Below are positions 16,461-28,000 of a DNA stretch of 64,000 bases, in pieces; the stretch's first letter is position 1; each line of letters opens with the position of its first letter. Where the stretch lies: positions 251,004-315,003 of the forward strand of contig NZ_LMRA01000023.1 in assembly GCF_001424705.1 (NCBI RefSeq), read 5' to 3'. Origin of the DNA: Methylobacterium sp. Leaf465. Its GTDB lineage: Bacteria > Pseudomonadota > Alphaproteobacteria > Rhizobiales > Beijerinckiaceae. The notes under the pieces are model-generated. The model was not told the origin of the DNA and searched no databases. It was given only the letters and a program-made list of their open reading frames with translations. The position numbers and the translations under genes are program-made.

Positions 16461-16799
16461 ATGACGTTCCACCATCACCTCCGCACCGCCGCTGCGCCCG
16501 CTTTGCTGATGCTGCTCGTCGCGTCCGCGGCGGCGCAGGAGGCCCCGAGCGTGGCCGAGCGCCACGCCTCCTGGCGCGCCTGCCTCAATCGCAACTTCGC
16601 CCTCGAGGTCGTCCTCTCCCGCCGGGTCATCGCCGCCGACGCGGCCCTGCGCACCTGCCGGCCCAGCGAACAGGCCTACCTCACCGCCCTCGCGGCCTCC
16701 CCCCTCGTCGATGGCGACGACGTCGCCCGGGTCCGGCCGGCCCTGCTCCTCCGTGCCAGGGGCTGGCTGCTCGACGGCGGTCGCCAGCGCCCGCTCTGA
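16461..16799 (+). CDS. Small secreted protein of unknown function
   Basis: 112 aa. Signal peptide of about 25 residues (LLMLLVASAAAQ). The mature part has two cysteines (WRACLNRNF and LRTCRPSEQ) about 28 residues apart that could form one disulfide, and is otherwise helical in character. It follows the transglutaminase-like peptidase on the same strand, with a CtrA-type box between them, so the two may be co-regulated. No family recognised. Confidence 0.68.
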   Translation: MTFHHHLRTAAAPALLMLLVASAAAQEAPSVAERHASWRACLNRNFALEVVLSRRVIAADAALRTCRPSEQAYLTALAASPLVDGDDVARVRPALLLRARGWLLDGGRQRPL

Positions 16800-16840
16800 A
16801 GAGCTCCCCCAAGGCTCCCCGCCGCGGCGGCAAACGGCTG

Positions 16841-17974
16841 TCAGGCGAAGGATTTTCGCGGGTCGAAGGCATCGCGCACGGCCTCGCCGGCGAAGACCAG
16901 CAGGCTCAGCATCACCGCCACCACGAAGAAGCCGCTCAGTCCGAGCCAGGGGGCCTGGATGTTGTCCTTACCCTGGGCCAGCAATTCGCCCAGCGAGGCC
17001 GAGCCGGGGGGCAGGCCGAAGCCGAGGAAGTCGAGGGAGGTCAGCGTCCCGATCGATCCGTTGAGGATGAAGGGCAGGAAGGTCAGCGTCGCCACCATCG
17101 CGTTGGGCAGGAGGTGGCGGCTCATGATGCGGATGTTCGAGAGGCCCAGCGCCCGGGCGGCGCGCACGTACTCGAAGTTGCGGGCCCGCAGGAACTCCGC
17201 GCGCACGACCCCGACGAGCGACACCCACGAGAACAGCAGCAGGATGCCCAGCAGCACGAAGAAGCCCGGCTCGATGAAGGCCGAGATGATGATGATCAGG
17301 TAGAGGGTCGGGATGCCGCTCCAGACCTCGATGAAGCGCTGCAGGGCGAGGTCGACCCAGCCACCGAAATAGCCCTGCACCGCCCCGGCGATCACCCCGA
17401 TCACCGAGGAGATCAGGGCGAGGATCAGCCCGAACAGCACCGAGATGCGGAAGCCGTAGACGATGCGCGCCAGCACGTCGCGGGTGGTGTTGTCGGTCCC
17501 GAGCCAGTGCGTCTCGAGTTCGGAGCAGGACTTGCCGACGTTCTGGCACTGGGCCTCCGTCAGCATCCAGGTCGGGGGCGAGGGGGAGGGGGTCGGCAGG
17601 CCATCGATGATCGTGTCGTAGGAATAGGGGATCGGCGGCCAGATCGCCCAGCCGTTGTCGGCGATCTCCTTGCGCGTCTCCGCCGAGCGGTAGTTGGGCC
17701 GGGCATAGAAGCCGCCGAACTTCTCGTCCGGGTAGTCGATGACCACCGGGAACAGGATCTCGCCCTTGTACGAGACCACCAGCGGCCGGTCGTTGGCGAT
17801 GAACTCGGCGAACAGGCTCGTGACGAACAGGGCCGTGAAGATCAGGAACGACCAGTAGCCCAGTCGATTGCGCCGGAAATTGGCGAGCCGCCGCCGATTC
17901 AAGGGCGAGAGGCCCCGCCCCGGCGGGGGCAGGGCGACTGCCCGGGCGCTGTCGGGACGCGCGACCTTGTTCAT
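16841..17974 (-). CDS. ABC transporter permease, YejE-like (oligopeptide / microcin C type)
   Basis: 377 aa from the ATG complementary to 17972-17974. The N-terminal helix (YWSFLIFTALFVTSLFAEF) is followed by a long periplasmic segment (about 60-150) typical of YejE. Then come five core helices with the EAA-type loop (EYVRAARALGLSNIRIMSRHLLPNAM). YejE works with the permease YejB, ATPase YejF and binding protein YejA, but none is next to it: upstream is a DUF4112 gene 25 bp away and downstream lies a convergent gene. Partners must be encoded elsewhere. Confidence 0.88.
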   Translation of the reverse strand: MNKVARPDSARAVALPPPGRGLSPLNRRRLANFRRNRLGYWSFLIFTALFVTSLFAEFIANDRPLVVSYKGEILFPVVIDYPDEKFGGFYARPNYRSAETRKEIADNGWAIWPPIPYSYDTIIDGLPTPSPSPPTWMLTEAQCQNVGKSCSELETHWLGTDNTTRDVLARIVYGFRISVLFGLILALISSVIGVIAGAVQGYFGGWVDLALQRFIEVWSGIPTLYLIIIISAFIEPGFFVLLGILLLFSWVSLVGVVRAEFLRARNFEYVRAARALGLSNIRIMSRHLLPNAMVATLTFLPFILNGSIGTLTSLDFLGFGLPPGSASLGELLAQGKDNIQAPWLGLSGFFVVAVMLSLLVFAGEAVRDAFDPRKSFA

Positions 17975-17999
17975 CGGGCGCCCCCCCGTGCGTCGGATC

Positions 18000-18440
18000 T
18001 CAGCCGTCGATGTGCGTCGCCGTGCCTTCGATCTCGTTCGGGCGCAATCCGCCATGCCGCTCGAGGTGACGCCGCAGCAGGCGCACGTTGCGGCGGTTGG
18101 CCTTGAACGCCGCATCGAACAGGTCGCCCGCCAGGGGCACGGCACCGAGCGCCCCGTCGGCCGCGATGTTCAAGGCCATCCGGGCGATGAGCCAGCGCGG
18201 CGCCCCGAGTCGGCGCGCCTCCACCACGATGTAGGAGGCAAGCAGCATGCCGGCGACGTCGCCCACCACCGGGACGAGACCCACCAGGGCGTCGAGGCCC
18301 ACCCGCCGGTTGATGCCGGGGATCACGAAGGCCGAATCCATGAGGTGTGCGAACGCCTCCAGGCGCAGCAGCGTTGCCTCGCGGTCGTCCGCCTTGGGTC
18401 GGAAGCGGGTCGTGGCACCGGCGGTCTGGGTGAAGTCCAT
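18000..18440 (-). CDS. DUF4112 membrane-associated protein
   Basis: 146 aa from the ATG complementary to 18438-18440, chosen because GGAG lies 7 bp upstream; an ATG 17 codons earlier lacks such a site. The core LDALVGLVPVVGDVAGMLLASYIVVEARRLGAP and the repeat-like DGALGAVPLAGDLFDAAFKANRRN define the DUF4112 family, with two hydrophobic segments that probably insert in the membrane. It sits 25 bp upstream of the YejE-like permease gene and 111 bp after an aminotransferase gene. Function unknown. Confidence 0.85.
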   Translation of the reverse strand: MDFTQTAGATTRFRPKADDREATLLRLEAFAHLMDSAFVIPGINRRVGLDALVGLVPVVGDVAGMLLASYIVVEARRLGAPRWLIARMALNIAADGALGAVPLAGDLFDAAFKANRRNVRLLRRHLERHGGLRPNEIEGTATHIDG

Positions 18441-18551
18441 GGTCGGGCTCCGGGGCAAGTCCAGCCTGGGGGAAGGGCGCGGCGTGGTCATGCGTCGGGA
18501 TGTGGCCCCGGTCCCGTGCGCCCGCAAGCGCCGCCCCTGCGAACCCGCCCA

Positions 18552-19706
18552 TCAGGCCGCCTGCCGCGCGACGGTGGAGAGCCGGTCGAGGGCCCGGTCG
18601 AGGACGTCGTCGGCCTTGGCGAAACACAGCCGCACGAGGTGGCGCACGGACGCATCCGGATAGAAGGCGCTGATCGGAATCGCGGCGACGCCGTGCCGGC
18701 GCACCAGGTCGTCGCAGAATGCGACGTCGTCGTCGCAGCCGAGGGGCGCGAGGTCGACGGTGAGGAAGTAGGTGCCGTGGGAAGGCAGCACCCGGAAGCC
18801 GCGCTCGGCGAGGCCCGCCGACAGGCGGTCGCGGGAGGCGGCGAAGCGCGCGCGCATGCCGGTGAAGTAGGCGTCGTCCTTGGCGAGCCCGTAGGCCACC
18901 GCCTCCTGCAGGGCGGGCGGCGTCGTGAAGGTGAGGAACTGGTGGGCGTTGGCCACCACCCGCAGCAGGGCCGGCGCCGCCATCACGAAGCCGACCTTCC
19001 AGCCGGTCAGGCCGAAGATCTTGCCGGCCGAGCCGATCTTCACGGTCCGGTCGCGCATGCCCGGGAGCGCCATCAGCGGGCAATGTCGTGCGCCGTCGAA
19101 GACGATATGCTCCCAGACCTCGTCGCAGACCGCCACCACGTCGTGCCGAGTGCAGAAGGAGGCGAGGAGCGCCAGATCCTCCCGTCCGAAGACCGTGGCG
19201 CTGGGATTGAGCGGATTGTTCACGACGACGAGCTTCGTCCGATCCGAGAATGCGTCCGCCAGGGCGTCCGCGTCGAGGCGGAACTGCGGGGGCTGGAGCG
19301 GCACGATGCGCGCGACGCCGCCGGCCCGGCGCACCAGCGGCAGGTAGGCGTCGTAGAGGGGGGCGAACAGCACGACCTCGTCACCCGGCGCGATCAGGGC
19401 GAACAGGGCGGCGGCGATGGCCTCGGTGGCCCCCGACGTAACCATCACCTCCGCCATCGGCTCGAGATCCAGCCCCTGGTGGTGCGCGTAATGCGCCGCG
19501 ATCGCCCGGCGCAAGTTGGGCAAGCCCATCATCGGCGGGTATTGATTGTCGCCGTGCAGCACGGCCTCGGCGGCCCTGCGCCGGACATCCTCCGGTCCCG
19601 GATCGTCCGGGAAGCCCTGACCCAGATTGATCGCGCCGAGGTCGCGGGCGAGGCCCGACATCACCGTGAAGATGGTCGTCGGCAGATCGGCGAGGACGGG
19701 ATTCAT
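18552..19706 (-). CDS. PLP-dependent aminotransferase, class I/II
   Basis: 384 aa from the ATG complementary to 19704-19706 (MNPVLADLPTTIF). Fold-type I motifs: Asp195 in CDEVWEH (binds the pyridine nitrogen), NNPLNPS near 163-169 and the Schiff-base Lys229 in SAGKIFGLTGWKVGF. The pattern resembles the methionine/kynurenine aminotransferase branch (YbdL-like) rather than aspartate aminotransferase. It should transfer an amino group to a 2-oxoacid in the cytosol; the preferred substrate is not certain. It leads the run with DUF4112 and the permease. Confidence 0.9.
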   Translation of the reverse strand: MNPVLADLPTTIFTVMSGLARDLGAINLGQGFPDDPGPEDVRRRAAEAVLHGDNQYPPMMGLPNLRRAIAAHYAHHQGLDLEPMAEVMVTSGATEAIAAALFALIAPGDEVVLFAPLYDAYLPLVRRAGGVARIVPLQPPQFRLDADALADAFSDRTKLVVVNNPLNPSATVFGREDLALLASFCTRHDVVAVCDEVWEHIVFDGARHCPLMALPGMRDRTVKIGSAGKIFGLTGWKVGFVMAAPALLRVVANAHQFLTFTTPPALQEAVAYGLAKDDAYFTGMRARFAASRDRLSAGLAERGFRVLPSHGTYFLTVDLAPLGCDDDVAFCDDLVRRHGVAAIPISAFYPDASVRHLVRLCFAKADDVLDRALDRLSTVARQAA

Positions 19707-20459
19707 GGAGAGCGGGGGTTCGGGGAAGGGGAAGGGCGCGGCGAGCCGTGGCGTAGCACGCCCCTTCGCCCCGGTGAAATGTGCGTCCTCGCACGCGGCC
19801 CGAACCACCTCCGGGCGGGTGGCCTGACGATTGTTGACTTTCATCAGCCATCACGTAACTCTCGACTCACGGCTGGAGCGGTGATTGCCAGCGCGGGACT
19901 TCGCCCCCTCGTTCCGTACACGTGTCGTCGCCGCTCCGGTCCTTCCCAAGAAGAGGTCGTCGCTTCCCCCAGCGGCGGCCTTTTCTCGTCTGTCGGAGGG
20001 CTGGCCGCGTAACCGGGCGCGTCTCGGCAGGGATTTCCGGGTGCCGGCGCGACAGCAATACGGTGGAAACGCGAAGGCCGCACTGGAGTCGCATTGGTTC
20101 CCTAGAGCGTCTCCCATGCCGTGCCGCGACCGCCTTCGAGACCTGGGACCGGCCGGGGTCGAGTTTCGCTTGGAGCAGATCCAGGGTCGGGCGAGACCCG
20201 CCGATGCGGGGCGCAGGGTGCGACGTCGCTCGATCCTGTCCCGGGGCGCCCATGGACCTTATGTCCTCCCCATCGGCAGCCCCTGCCGATCCGGCCAAGC
20301 ATCGACTGGCCGAGCACCGGCTGGCCAAGCGTCGATCGGACATGCGCCGACCGGGCATGGGGACCGGGATTGCGTTGCGCCGGCGGCCGTTGGTCTCGTG
20401 AGAGCCTGCCGGTTCTTCCGCTCGCAACGCCGTCCGCAACACGCCATGATCGTCAGGCC
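19707..20459. other. Long divergent intergenic region before the RND efflux operon
   Basis: 753 bp with several open frames on both strands, none with a recognisable protein or a good ribosome-binding site. It must hold the promoter of the efflux operon. A run of imperfect 15-bp repeats lies at 20293-20367. No regulator gene, which often flanks such operons, is present. Confidence 0.55.
20293..20367. repeat. Imperfect 15-bp tandem repeats upstream of the efflux operon
   Basis: Units start at 20293, 20308, 20323, 20338 and 20353. The first three (GGCCAAGCATCGACT, GGCCGAGCACCGGCT, GGCCAAGCGTCGATC) are the best; the last two are weak. The array ends about 90 bp before the adaptor start codon. 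Confidence 0.5.
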
Positions 20460-21956
20460 ATGAACGAAACCTCTCCCATCCGCACCGAGACAGCGCGCGA
20501 ATACCCCGGGACGCTCCGGGACGACGCGCGCCCGGGCGATGTGCTGCCGCGCGAGTCGCGCACCGCACCACCGGCCCGTCGCAGCCGGGCGGGGCTCTGG
20601 TTCGTCCTTCTCCTGATCCTGGCGGGGGGCGGATACGCCGGATACCGCTTCTACCTCGCGCCGAAAATGGAGACCCAGGTCGCCGCCACGTCCGAGCGCG
20701 GCAAGGGAGCTGGTGGGCGCGGCGGCCATGGCGAGCCGGCTCAGGCGGTGGGCATCGCCACGGTCGCGGCGGGCGACGTCCCGATCGTGCTGGCCGGCCT
20801 CGGCACGGTCACGCCCCTCGCCACCGTCACGGTGCGCTCGCAGATCAGCGGCTACCTCACGGAGATCGGCTTTCGCGAGGGCCAGACCGTGAAGAAAGGC
20901 GATTTCCTCGCCCAGATCGATTCGCGCCCCTACGAGGCCCAGCTCGCCCAGTATCAGGGCCAGTTGATGCGCGATCAGGCCCTGCTGCAGAACTCGAAGC
21001 TCGATCTCGCCCGTTTTCAGCGGCTCTCCCAGCAGGATTCGATTTCGAAGCAGAACGTCGACACGCAAGGGGCCCTCGTGAAGCAGAACGAGGGCACGGT
21101 GGCGGCCGACCAGGCCCTGGTCGACCAGCAGAAGCTCAACATCACCTACACCCGCATCGTCTCGCCGGTGGAAGGCCGCGTCGGCCTGCGGCAGATCGAC
21201 CAGGGCAACTACATCACGGCGGCCTCGACCAGCATCGTGGTTGTGACCCAACTGCATCCGATCTCGGTGGTCTTCACCCTGCCGGAGGACGACGTCGCGC
21301 GGGTGATGCGCCGCGTGCGGTCGGGCGCCAAGCTCATCGTCACGGCCTACGACCGGGGCGACACCAACGTGATCGCCACCGGCGTCCTCGACACGGTGGA
21401 CAACCAGATCGACACCACCACCGGAACGGTGAAGCTGCGCGCGATCTTCGAGAACCAGGACGACGCCCTGTTTCCGAACCAGTTCGTCAACGCCAAGCTC
21501 GTCGTCGATACCGTGCGCGACGCCCCGATCGTCCCCACGGCGGCGATCCTGCGCGGGACGCCGGGCACCTACGTCTACCTGCTGCAGGGCGACGACAAGG
21601 TCGTCGTCCGCCCGATCAAGCTCGGCGAGGCGGATGGCCCCCGTACGGTGGTGACCGAGGGACTGAACATCGGCGACCGCGTGGTCGTGGACGGGACCGA
21701 CCGCCTGCGCGACGGCGCACCGGTGCGCATCACCGAGGAGGCCGGCAAGGCCCGGAGCGCCCCGCACCGCGATCATGCGGCCGATGCGCAGGGCAAGCCG
21801 GCCGGTGGTCGGGGCGCGCCGGCGGAGGCTCAGAGCACGCCGGCCGCCGCGCCGGTGACGGAGGGGGCCAAGCCCGACGCCGCCAAGGCGGATGCCGTCG
21901 CGCCCGAGAGCCAGAAGCGCGAGCGCCGCCGGCAGCGGCCGGCCGAGGCGCAATGA
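20460..21956 (+). CDS. mdtA: RND efflux periplasmic adaptor (MdtA-like membrane fusion protein)
   Basis: 498 aa from the ATG at 20460. A cytoplasmic head of about 40 residues precedes one membrane anchor (about 44-64, [19 protein letters not shown]). The HlyD-type body follows: a lipoyl half ([20 protein letters not shown]), a coiled-coil hairpin (about 155-215) and barrel segments ([19 protein letters not shown]). The C-terminus (from about 435) is Ala/Pro/Glu-rich and probably disordered. It links the inner-membrane pumps to the outer-membrane channel; the next gene begins 4 bp after its stop. Assignment to MdtA rests on the two-pump operon layout. Confidence 0.92.
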   Translation: MNETSPIRTETAREYPGTLRDDARPGDVLPRESRTAPPARRSRAGLWFVLLLILAGGGYAGYRFYLAPKMETQVAATSERGKGAGGRGGHGEPAQAVGIATVAAGDVPIVLAGLGTVTPLATVTVRSQISGYLTEIGFREGQTVKKGDFLAQIDSRPYEAQLAQYQGQLMRDQALLQNSKLDLARFQRLSQQDSISKQNVDTQGALVKQNEGTVAADQALVDQQKLNITYTRIVSPVEGRVGLRQIDQGNYITAASTSIVVVTQLHPISVVFTLPEDDVARVMRRVRSGAKLIVTAYDRGDTNVIATGVLDTVDNQIDTTTGTVKLRAIFENQDDALFPNQFVNAKLVVDTVRDAPIVPTAAILRGTPGTYVYLLQGDDKVVVRPIKLGEADGPRTVVTEGLNIGDRVVVDGTDRLRDGAPVRITEEAGKARSAPHRDHAADAQGKPAGGRGAPAEAQSTPAAAPVTEGAKPDAAKADAVAPESQKRERRRQRPAEAQ

Positions 21957-21960
21957 GCCG

Positions 21961-24900
21961 ATGAATCCGTCCCGCCTCTTCATCCTGCGGCCCGTCGCCA
22001 CCACGCTGTTCATGCTGGCGATCCTGCTCGTCGGGATGGTGTCGTACCTGAACCTGCCGGTCTCGGCCCTGCCGTCGGTCGACTACCCGACGATCCAGAT
22101 CCAGACCTTCTATCCGGGCGCCAGCCCCGAGGTGATGACCTCGGCGGTGACGGCGCCGCTGGAGCGGCAGTTCGGACAACTCGCCAACCTCAACCAGATG
22201 ACGTCGCAGAGCTCGGCCGGCGCCTCCGTCATCACCCTGCAGTTCAGCCTGGATCTCGCCCTCGACATCGCCGAGCAGCAGGTCCAGGCCGCGATCAACG
22301 CGGCGGGCAACCTCTTGCCCTCGGACCTGCCGGCCCCGCCGATCTACGCCAAGGTAAACCCGGCCGATGCGCCGATCCTGACCCTGGCTCTGACGTCGAA
22401 GACCCTGCCGCTCACCGAAGTGCGCGATCTGGCCGAGACGCGACTGGCCCAGAAGATCTCCCAGGTGGCCGGCGTCGGCCTCGTCAGCACCGGCGGCGGA
22501 CAGCGCCCCGCCGTGCGCATCCGCTTCAACGCCCGCGCCCTGGCCGCCTACGGCCTCAACATCGACGACCTGCGCACCACGGTCACCAACCTCAACGTCA
22601 ACACGCCGAAGGGCACCATCGACGGGCCGACGCAGTCCTATTCCATCAACGCCAACGATCAGATCCGCGACCCGAAGGCCTATGACGACGCGATCATCGC
22701 CTACAAGAACGGCGCGCCGGTTCGGCTCTCGGACGTGGCCGACGTGGTCAACGGTCCCGAGAACACCAAGCTCGGCGCCTGGATGGACGAGACGCCCGCC
22801 GTCATCCTGAACATCCAGCGCCAGCCCGGCGCCAACGTCATCAGCACCGTCGACAAGATCAAGGCGCTGCTGCCCCAGCTCCAGGCGACCCTGCCGGCCG
22901 CCATCGGCGTCACCGTGCTCACCGACCGCACCACCACCATCCGCGCCTCGGTGCACGACGTGCAGGTGGAACTGGCGCTGGCCATCGGCCTCGTGGTGCT
23001 GGTGATCTTCCTGTTCCTGCGCAGCGTCTCCGCGACCCTGATCCCGAGCCTGTCGGTGCCGCTCTCCCTGATCGGCGCCCTGGCGGTCATGGACCTCTAC
23101 GGCTTCTCCCTCGACAACCTGTCGCTGATGGCGCTCACCATCGCCACCGGCTTCGTGGTCGACGATGCCATCGTGGTGATCGAGAACATCGCCCGCCACG
23201 TGGAGGAGGGCGATTCCCCCCTCGAGGCCGCGCTGAAGGGCAGCCGCGAGATCGGCTTCACCATCATCTCGCTCACCGTCTCGCTGATCGCCGTGCTGAT
23301 CCCGCTGCTGTTCATGGGGGACGTGGTGGGGCGCCTGTTCCACGAATTCGCGATCACGCTGGCGGCCACCATCATCATCTCGGCGGTGGTCTCGCTCACC
23401 CTCGTGCCGATGCTGTGCGCCCGCCTGCTGAAGGCGCACTCGCCCGGTGCCCCGGACCGGCGCGAGGGGATCGTCGCCCGCACCGCGCGCCGGGGCATGG
23501 ACGGCATCATCGCCGGCTACGGCCGCATGCTGCGGGTGGTGCTTCGCCACCAGACGCTGACCCTGATCGTGACCCTCGGCACGATCGCGCTCACCGCCTA
23601 CCTGTTCGTGGTGATCCCGAAGGGGTTCTTCCCGGTGCAGGATACCGGCGTCATCCAGGGCGTCACCCAGGCCGACCAGACCGTCTCCTACGCCGCCATG
23701 GCCGAGCGCCAGCAGAAGCTCGCCGCCGTCGTGCTCAAGGACCCGGACGTGCAGAGCCTGTCCTCCTTCATCGGGGTCGACGGCCAGAACGTCACCCTGA
23801 ATTCCGGCCGCTTCCTCATCAACCTTAAGCCGCAGGACCAGCGCATCGCCCGCGCGCCCGAGATCATCGAACGGCTCAAAGCGGCCACCACCGATGTCGC
23901 GGGCATCCGCCTCTACCTGCAGTCGGTGCAGGACCTCACCATCGATACGGCGGTGGGCGCGACCCAGTACCAGGTCATCCTGGAGAACCCGAACCTGACC
24001 GAGTTCGAGACCTGGGTGCCGCGCTTCGTGCGGGCGCTGCAGGCCTCCCCGCTGCTGATGGACGTGGCGAGCGACCTTCAGGCGAGCGGCCTGGCCGCCT
24101 ACATCACCATCGACCGTCCGACCGCCGGGCGCTACGGCATCACGCCGGCCACCGTCGACAACGCCCTCTACGACGCCTTCGGTCAGCGCATCATCTCGAC
24201 GATCTTCACCCAGTCGAACCAGTACCGGGTCATCCTCGAGGCCGACCCGGACCTGCACAAGACCATCGAGAGCCTAGACCACATCTACCTGCCGTCCTCC
24301 ACGGTCGCCTCCGGCCAGGTTCCGCTCTCGGCCGTGGCCCAGGTGAGCGAGCGGCGGGCGCCGCTGCTGATCAGCCATCTCGGTCAGTTCCCCGCCACCA
24401 CCGTGTCGTTCAATCTCGCGCCCGGCGTGGCGCTCGGCGATGCGGTGGGGGCGGTGGAGGCGGCACGCCGGTCGATCGACCTGCCGCCGAGCTTCCGCGT
24501 GGTGCCGCAGGGCTCGGTCTTCGCCTTCCAGTCGGCGCTCTCGAACCAGCTCTTCCTGGTGCTGGCCGCCATCGTCACCGTCTACATCGTCCTCGGTGTG
24601 CTCTACGAAAGCTTCATCCACCCGATCACCATCCTGTCGACGCTGCCCTCGGCCGGCATCGGGGCGCTGATCGGGCTAATGCTGTTCGGGCTCTCCCTCG
24701 ACATCATCGCGATCATCGGCATCGTGCTGCTCATCGGCATCGTGAAGAAGAACGCGATCATGATGATCGACTTCGCGCTCCAGGCGGAGCGCGAGGAGGG
24801 CATGAGCCCGCGCGACGCGATCTACGAGGCCTGCATCCTGCGCTTCCGGCCGATCCTGATGACCACGCTGGCGGCCCTGTTCGCGGCGGTGCCGCTCATC

Positions 24901-25086
24901 GTCGGCACCGGCGTCGGCTCCGAACTGCGCCAGCCGCTCGGCATCGTCATCGCGGGCGGCCTCATCGTCAGCCAGGTGCTGACCCTGTTCACCACCCCGG
25001 TGATCTACCTCGCCTTCGATCGCCTGGAGCGCCGCCTCTCCGGCCGCCGCGCCGGCGGCGCCGACAGCGTCGAGGCGCTGCCGTGA
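21961..25086 (+). CDS. mdtB: RND multidrug efflux pump subunit, MdtB-like
   Basis: 1041 aa from ATG 21961 ([18 protein letters not shown]), full RND length. Twelve membrane helices are expected. TM4 carries the paired aspartates of the proton relay ([15 protein letters not shown]). Periplasmic porter loops contain the usual NPADAPIL and the swapped second half. In MdtABC systems two different pump proteins form a mixed trimer that exports bile salts, novobiocin and similar compounds. Its stop overlaps the GTG start of the next pump gene by 3 bp. Confidence 0.94.
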   Translation: MNPSRLFILRPVATTLFMLAILLVGMVSYLNLPVSALPSVDYPTIQIQTFYPGASPEVMTSAVTAPLERQFGQLANLNQMTSQSSAGASVITLQFSLDLALDIAEQQVQAAINAAGNLLPSDLPAPPIYAKVNPADAPILTLALTSKTLPLTEVRDLAETRLAQKISQVAGVGLVSTGGGQRPAVRIRFNARALAAYGLNIDDLRTTVTNLNVNTPKGTIDGPTQSYSINANDQIRDPKAYDDAIIAYKNGAPVRLSDVADVVNGPENTKLGAWMDETPAVILNIQRQPGANVISTVDKIKALLPQLQATLPAAIGVTVLTDRTTTIRASVHDVQVELALAIGLVVLVIFLFLRSVSATLIPSLSVPLSLIGALAVMDLYGFSLDNLSLMALTIATGFVVDDAIVVIENIARHVEEGDSPLEAALKGSREIGFTIISLTVSLIAVLIPLLFMGDVVGRLFHEFAITLAATIIISAVVSLTLVPMLCARLLKAHSPGAPDRREGIVARTARRGMDGIIAGYGRMLRVVLRHQTLTLIVTLGTIALTAYLFVVIPKGFFPVQDTGVIQGVTQADQTVSYAAMAERQQKLAAVVLKDPDVQSLSSFIGVDGQNVTLNSGRFLINLKPQDQRIARAPEIIERLKAATTDVAGIRLYLQSVQDLTIDTAVGATQYQVILENPNLTEFETWVPRFVRALQASPLLMDVASDLQASGLAAYITIDRPTAGRYGITPATVDNALYDAFGQRIISTIFTQSNQYRVILEADPDLHKTIESLDHIYLPSSTVASGQVPLSAVAQVSERRAPLLISHLGQFPATTVSFNLAPGVALGDAVGAVEAARRSIDLPPSFRVVPQGSVFAFQSALSNQLFLVLAAIVTVYIVLGVLYESFIHPITILSTLPSAGIGALIGLMLFGLSLDIIAIIGIVLLIGIVKKNAIMMIDFALQAEREEGMSPRDAIYEACILRFRPILMTTLAALFAAVPLIVGTGVGSELRQPLGIVIAGGLIVSQVLTLFTTPVIYLAFDRLERRLSGRRAGGADSVEALP

Positions 25087-28000
25087 ACGTCTCCGAGCCG
25101 TTCATCCGGCGGCCCGTCGCCACCACGCTGCTGACCATCGGCGTGCTGCTCGCGGGCATCTTCGCCTTCCTGAAGCTGCCGGTGGCGCCGCTGCCGCAGG
25201 TGGATTTCCCCGTCATCCTGGTCCAGGCGCAGATGGCCGGCGCCTCGCCGGAGACCATGGCCACCACGGTGGCGGCGCCCCTGGAGCGCCGCCTCGGCGC
25301 CATCGCGGACGTCACCGAGATGACCTCGACGAGTTCGCTCGGCTCGGTCCGCCTCGTGCTGATGTTCGGGCTCAACCGCGACATCGACGGCGCGGCCCGC
25401 GACGTCCAGGCCGCGATCAACGCCGCGCGGGCCGATCTGCCGACGGCCCTCCGGTCGAATCCCACCTACCGGAAGTTCAACCCGGCCGACGCGCCGATCC
25501 TCATCCTGGGCCTCACCTCGAACACCCTGACGCCGGGCCAGCTCTACGATTCCGCCGCCACGGTGGTGCAGCAGAAGATGTCCCAGCTCCCCGGGGTCGG
25601 GAACGTCGACATCGGCGGCTCGTCGCTGCCGGCCGTGCGGGTCGAACTCGATCCCACGGCGCTCTTCAACTACGGCATCGGCCTCGAGGGCATCCGTGCG
25701 GCGCTCGCGTCGGCCAACGCCAACTCGCCGAAGGGCGCCATCGAGACCGAGACGCGCCACTACCAGCTCTACGCCAACGACCAGGGCCGGGTGGCGGCCG
25801 ATTACCGCGACCTCGTGGTGGCCTATCGCAACGGCGCCGCCGTACGCCTGACCGATGTGGGCGCGATCGAGGATTCGGTGGAGGACCGGCGCAACCTCGG
25901 CCTCGTCAACGGCAAGCCGGGCGTGATCCTGTTCATCTACAAGCAGCCCGGCTCCAACGTCGTCGACACGATCCGGGGGCTGAAGGCGGCGATTCCGCAG
26001 GTGACGGCGGCGCTCCCGGGCGACATCGACCTCATGGTCACGGGAGACCGCAGCGCCACCATCCGGGCCTCCCTGGCCGAAACCGAGGAGACGCTGCTCA
26101 TCGCCGTCGTGCTCGTCGTCTTCGTGGTGTTCCTGTTCCTGCGCTCGGGACGGGCCACGCTGATCCCGGCCGTCGCGGTGCCGATCTCCATCGTCGGGAC
26201 CTACTCGGCGATGTACCTGCTCGATTACAGCCTCAACATCCTGTCGCTGATGGCGCTCATCATCGCCACGGGCTTCGTCGTGGACGACGCCATCGTGGTC
26301 CTGGAGAACATCCAGCGCCACATCGAGAAGGGCAGGCCCCGGATCGAGGCGGCGCTCCTCGGCTCGCGCGAGGTCGGCTTCACCGTCATCTCCATGAGCC
26401 TGTCGCTCGTGGCGGTGTTCCTGCCGATCCTCCTGATGGGCGGCATCGTCGGGCGCCTGTTCCAGGAATTCGCCGTCACGCTCTCGCTGGCGATCCTGAT
26501 CTCGCTGGTGCTCTCGCTCACCACCACGCCGATGATGTGCGCACTGCTCCTGCGGCGCGAGGCCCCCCACGAGACCGTGCGGCCGAACGGGTTCGTGCGC
26601 GTCCTGGAGGCCGGGTTCGACGGGATGCTGAGGGGCTACGAGCGCACCCTGCGCATCGCCCTGCGCCATCGTCGGCTGGTCGCCCTCTCGCTGCTCGCAA
26701 CCGTGGGCCTGAACGTCTACCTCTACGTCATCGTGCCGAAGGGCTTCTTTCCCGAGCAGGATACGGGACAGATGATGGGCGGCATCCAGGCCGACCAGCG
26801 CATCTCGTTCCAGTCGATGAAGCAGAAGCTGGAACAGGCCACCGCCATCGTGCAGGCCGACCCCGCCGTCGACAGCGTCGTGGGCTTCACGGGCGGGCGC
26901 GGCACCAACTCGGCCAACGTCTTCGTGGGCCTCAAGCCCCGGGGCGAGCGTGAGTCGATCACCGCCGTGATGGCACGCCTGCGCCCGAAGCTGTCGCAGG
27001 TCGCCGGCGCCCGCCTCTACCTGTTCCCGCGCCAGGACCTGCGCATGGGCGGCCGCCAGAGCTTCGCCCAGTATCAGTACACCCTCCAGGGCGACACGGC
27101 GGAGGAGCTCTACGCCGCCGCGCCGAAGCTGGTGCAGGCGCTGCAGAAGAACCCGATCTTCGCCGACGTCACCTCCGACCAGCAGGAGGGCGGCCTCGAG
27201 AGCCGACTCGTGATCGACCGGGCCAGCGCCTTCCGCTACGGCCTGACCCCAGACAAGATCGACAACACGCTCTACGACGCCTTCGGCCAGCGCCAGGTCT
27301 CGACAATCTACAACCCTCTGAATCAGTATCACGTCGTGATGGAGATCGCGCCGCGCTACCTCCAGAGCCCCGACACCCTGAAGATGCTCTACGTCTCGAC
27401 CTCGGGCGGCAAGGCGCGGGGCTCGGCCACCACCAACGCGGTGGCCGGCACGGTGGCGGGCGCCCCGACCGGAGCCGCGGCGACCGGCGCCGTCGGCGCG
27501 ACGGCGGCCGCCGACGCCAGTGCCGCCTCCATCGCCACCGATTCGGCCCGCAACGCCGCCGCCAACGCCATCGCGGGCGGCAAGGGCGGCGCCTCGTCGA
27601 GCGCGCCGGTGTCGAGCGCCAAGGAGACGATGATTCCGCTCTCGGCCTTCGCCCGCCTGGAGACCGGCAACGCGCCCGTGCAGGTCAGTCACCAGGGCCT
27701 GTTCGTCGCCACCACGATCTCGTTCAATCTCGTGCCCGGCAAGAGCCTGTCCGATGCCACCGCCGCCATCGAACAAGCCATCACCGACCTGCGCCTGCCC
27801 GCCACCATCCACGGCGAATTCGCGGGTTCGGCCAAGAGTTTCCAGGAATCGTCCTCACGCCAGCCCTTGCTGATCCTGGCCGCGCTGCTGGCGGTCTACA
27901 CGATCCTCGGCATCCTCTACGAGAGCTTCATCCACCCCGTCACGATCCTCTCGACGCTGCCCTCGGCCGGCATCGGCGCGCTGCTGGCGCTTCTCGTGTC

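Noticed and set aside
21730..24258. Long open frame (842 codons) antisense to the first RND pump gene
   Set aside because: It is an antisense shadow of a clear RND pump. High GC removes stop codons on the other strand, and the translation is repetitive in His, Arg and Gly without a known domain.
25005..27812. 935-codon frame antisense to the second RND pump
   Set aside because: Shadow frame of the same kind; no domain, no ribosome-binding site and no signal or membrane pattern.
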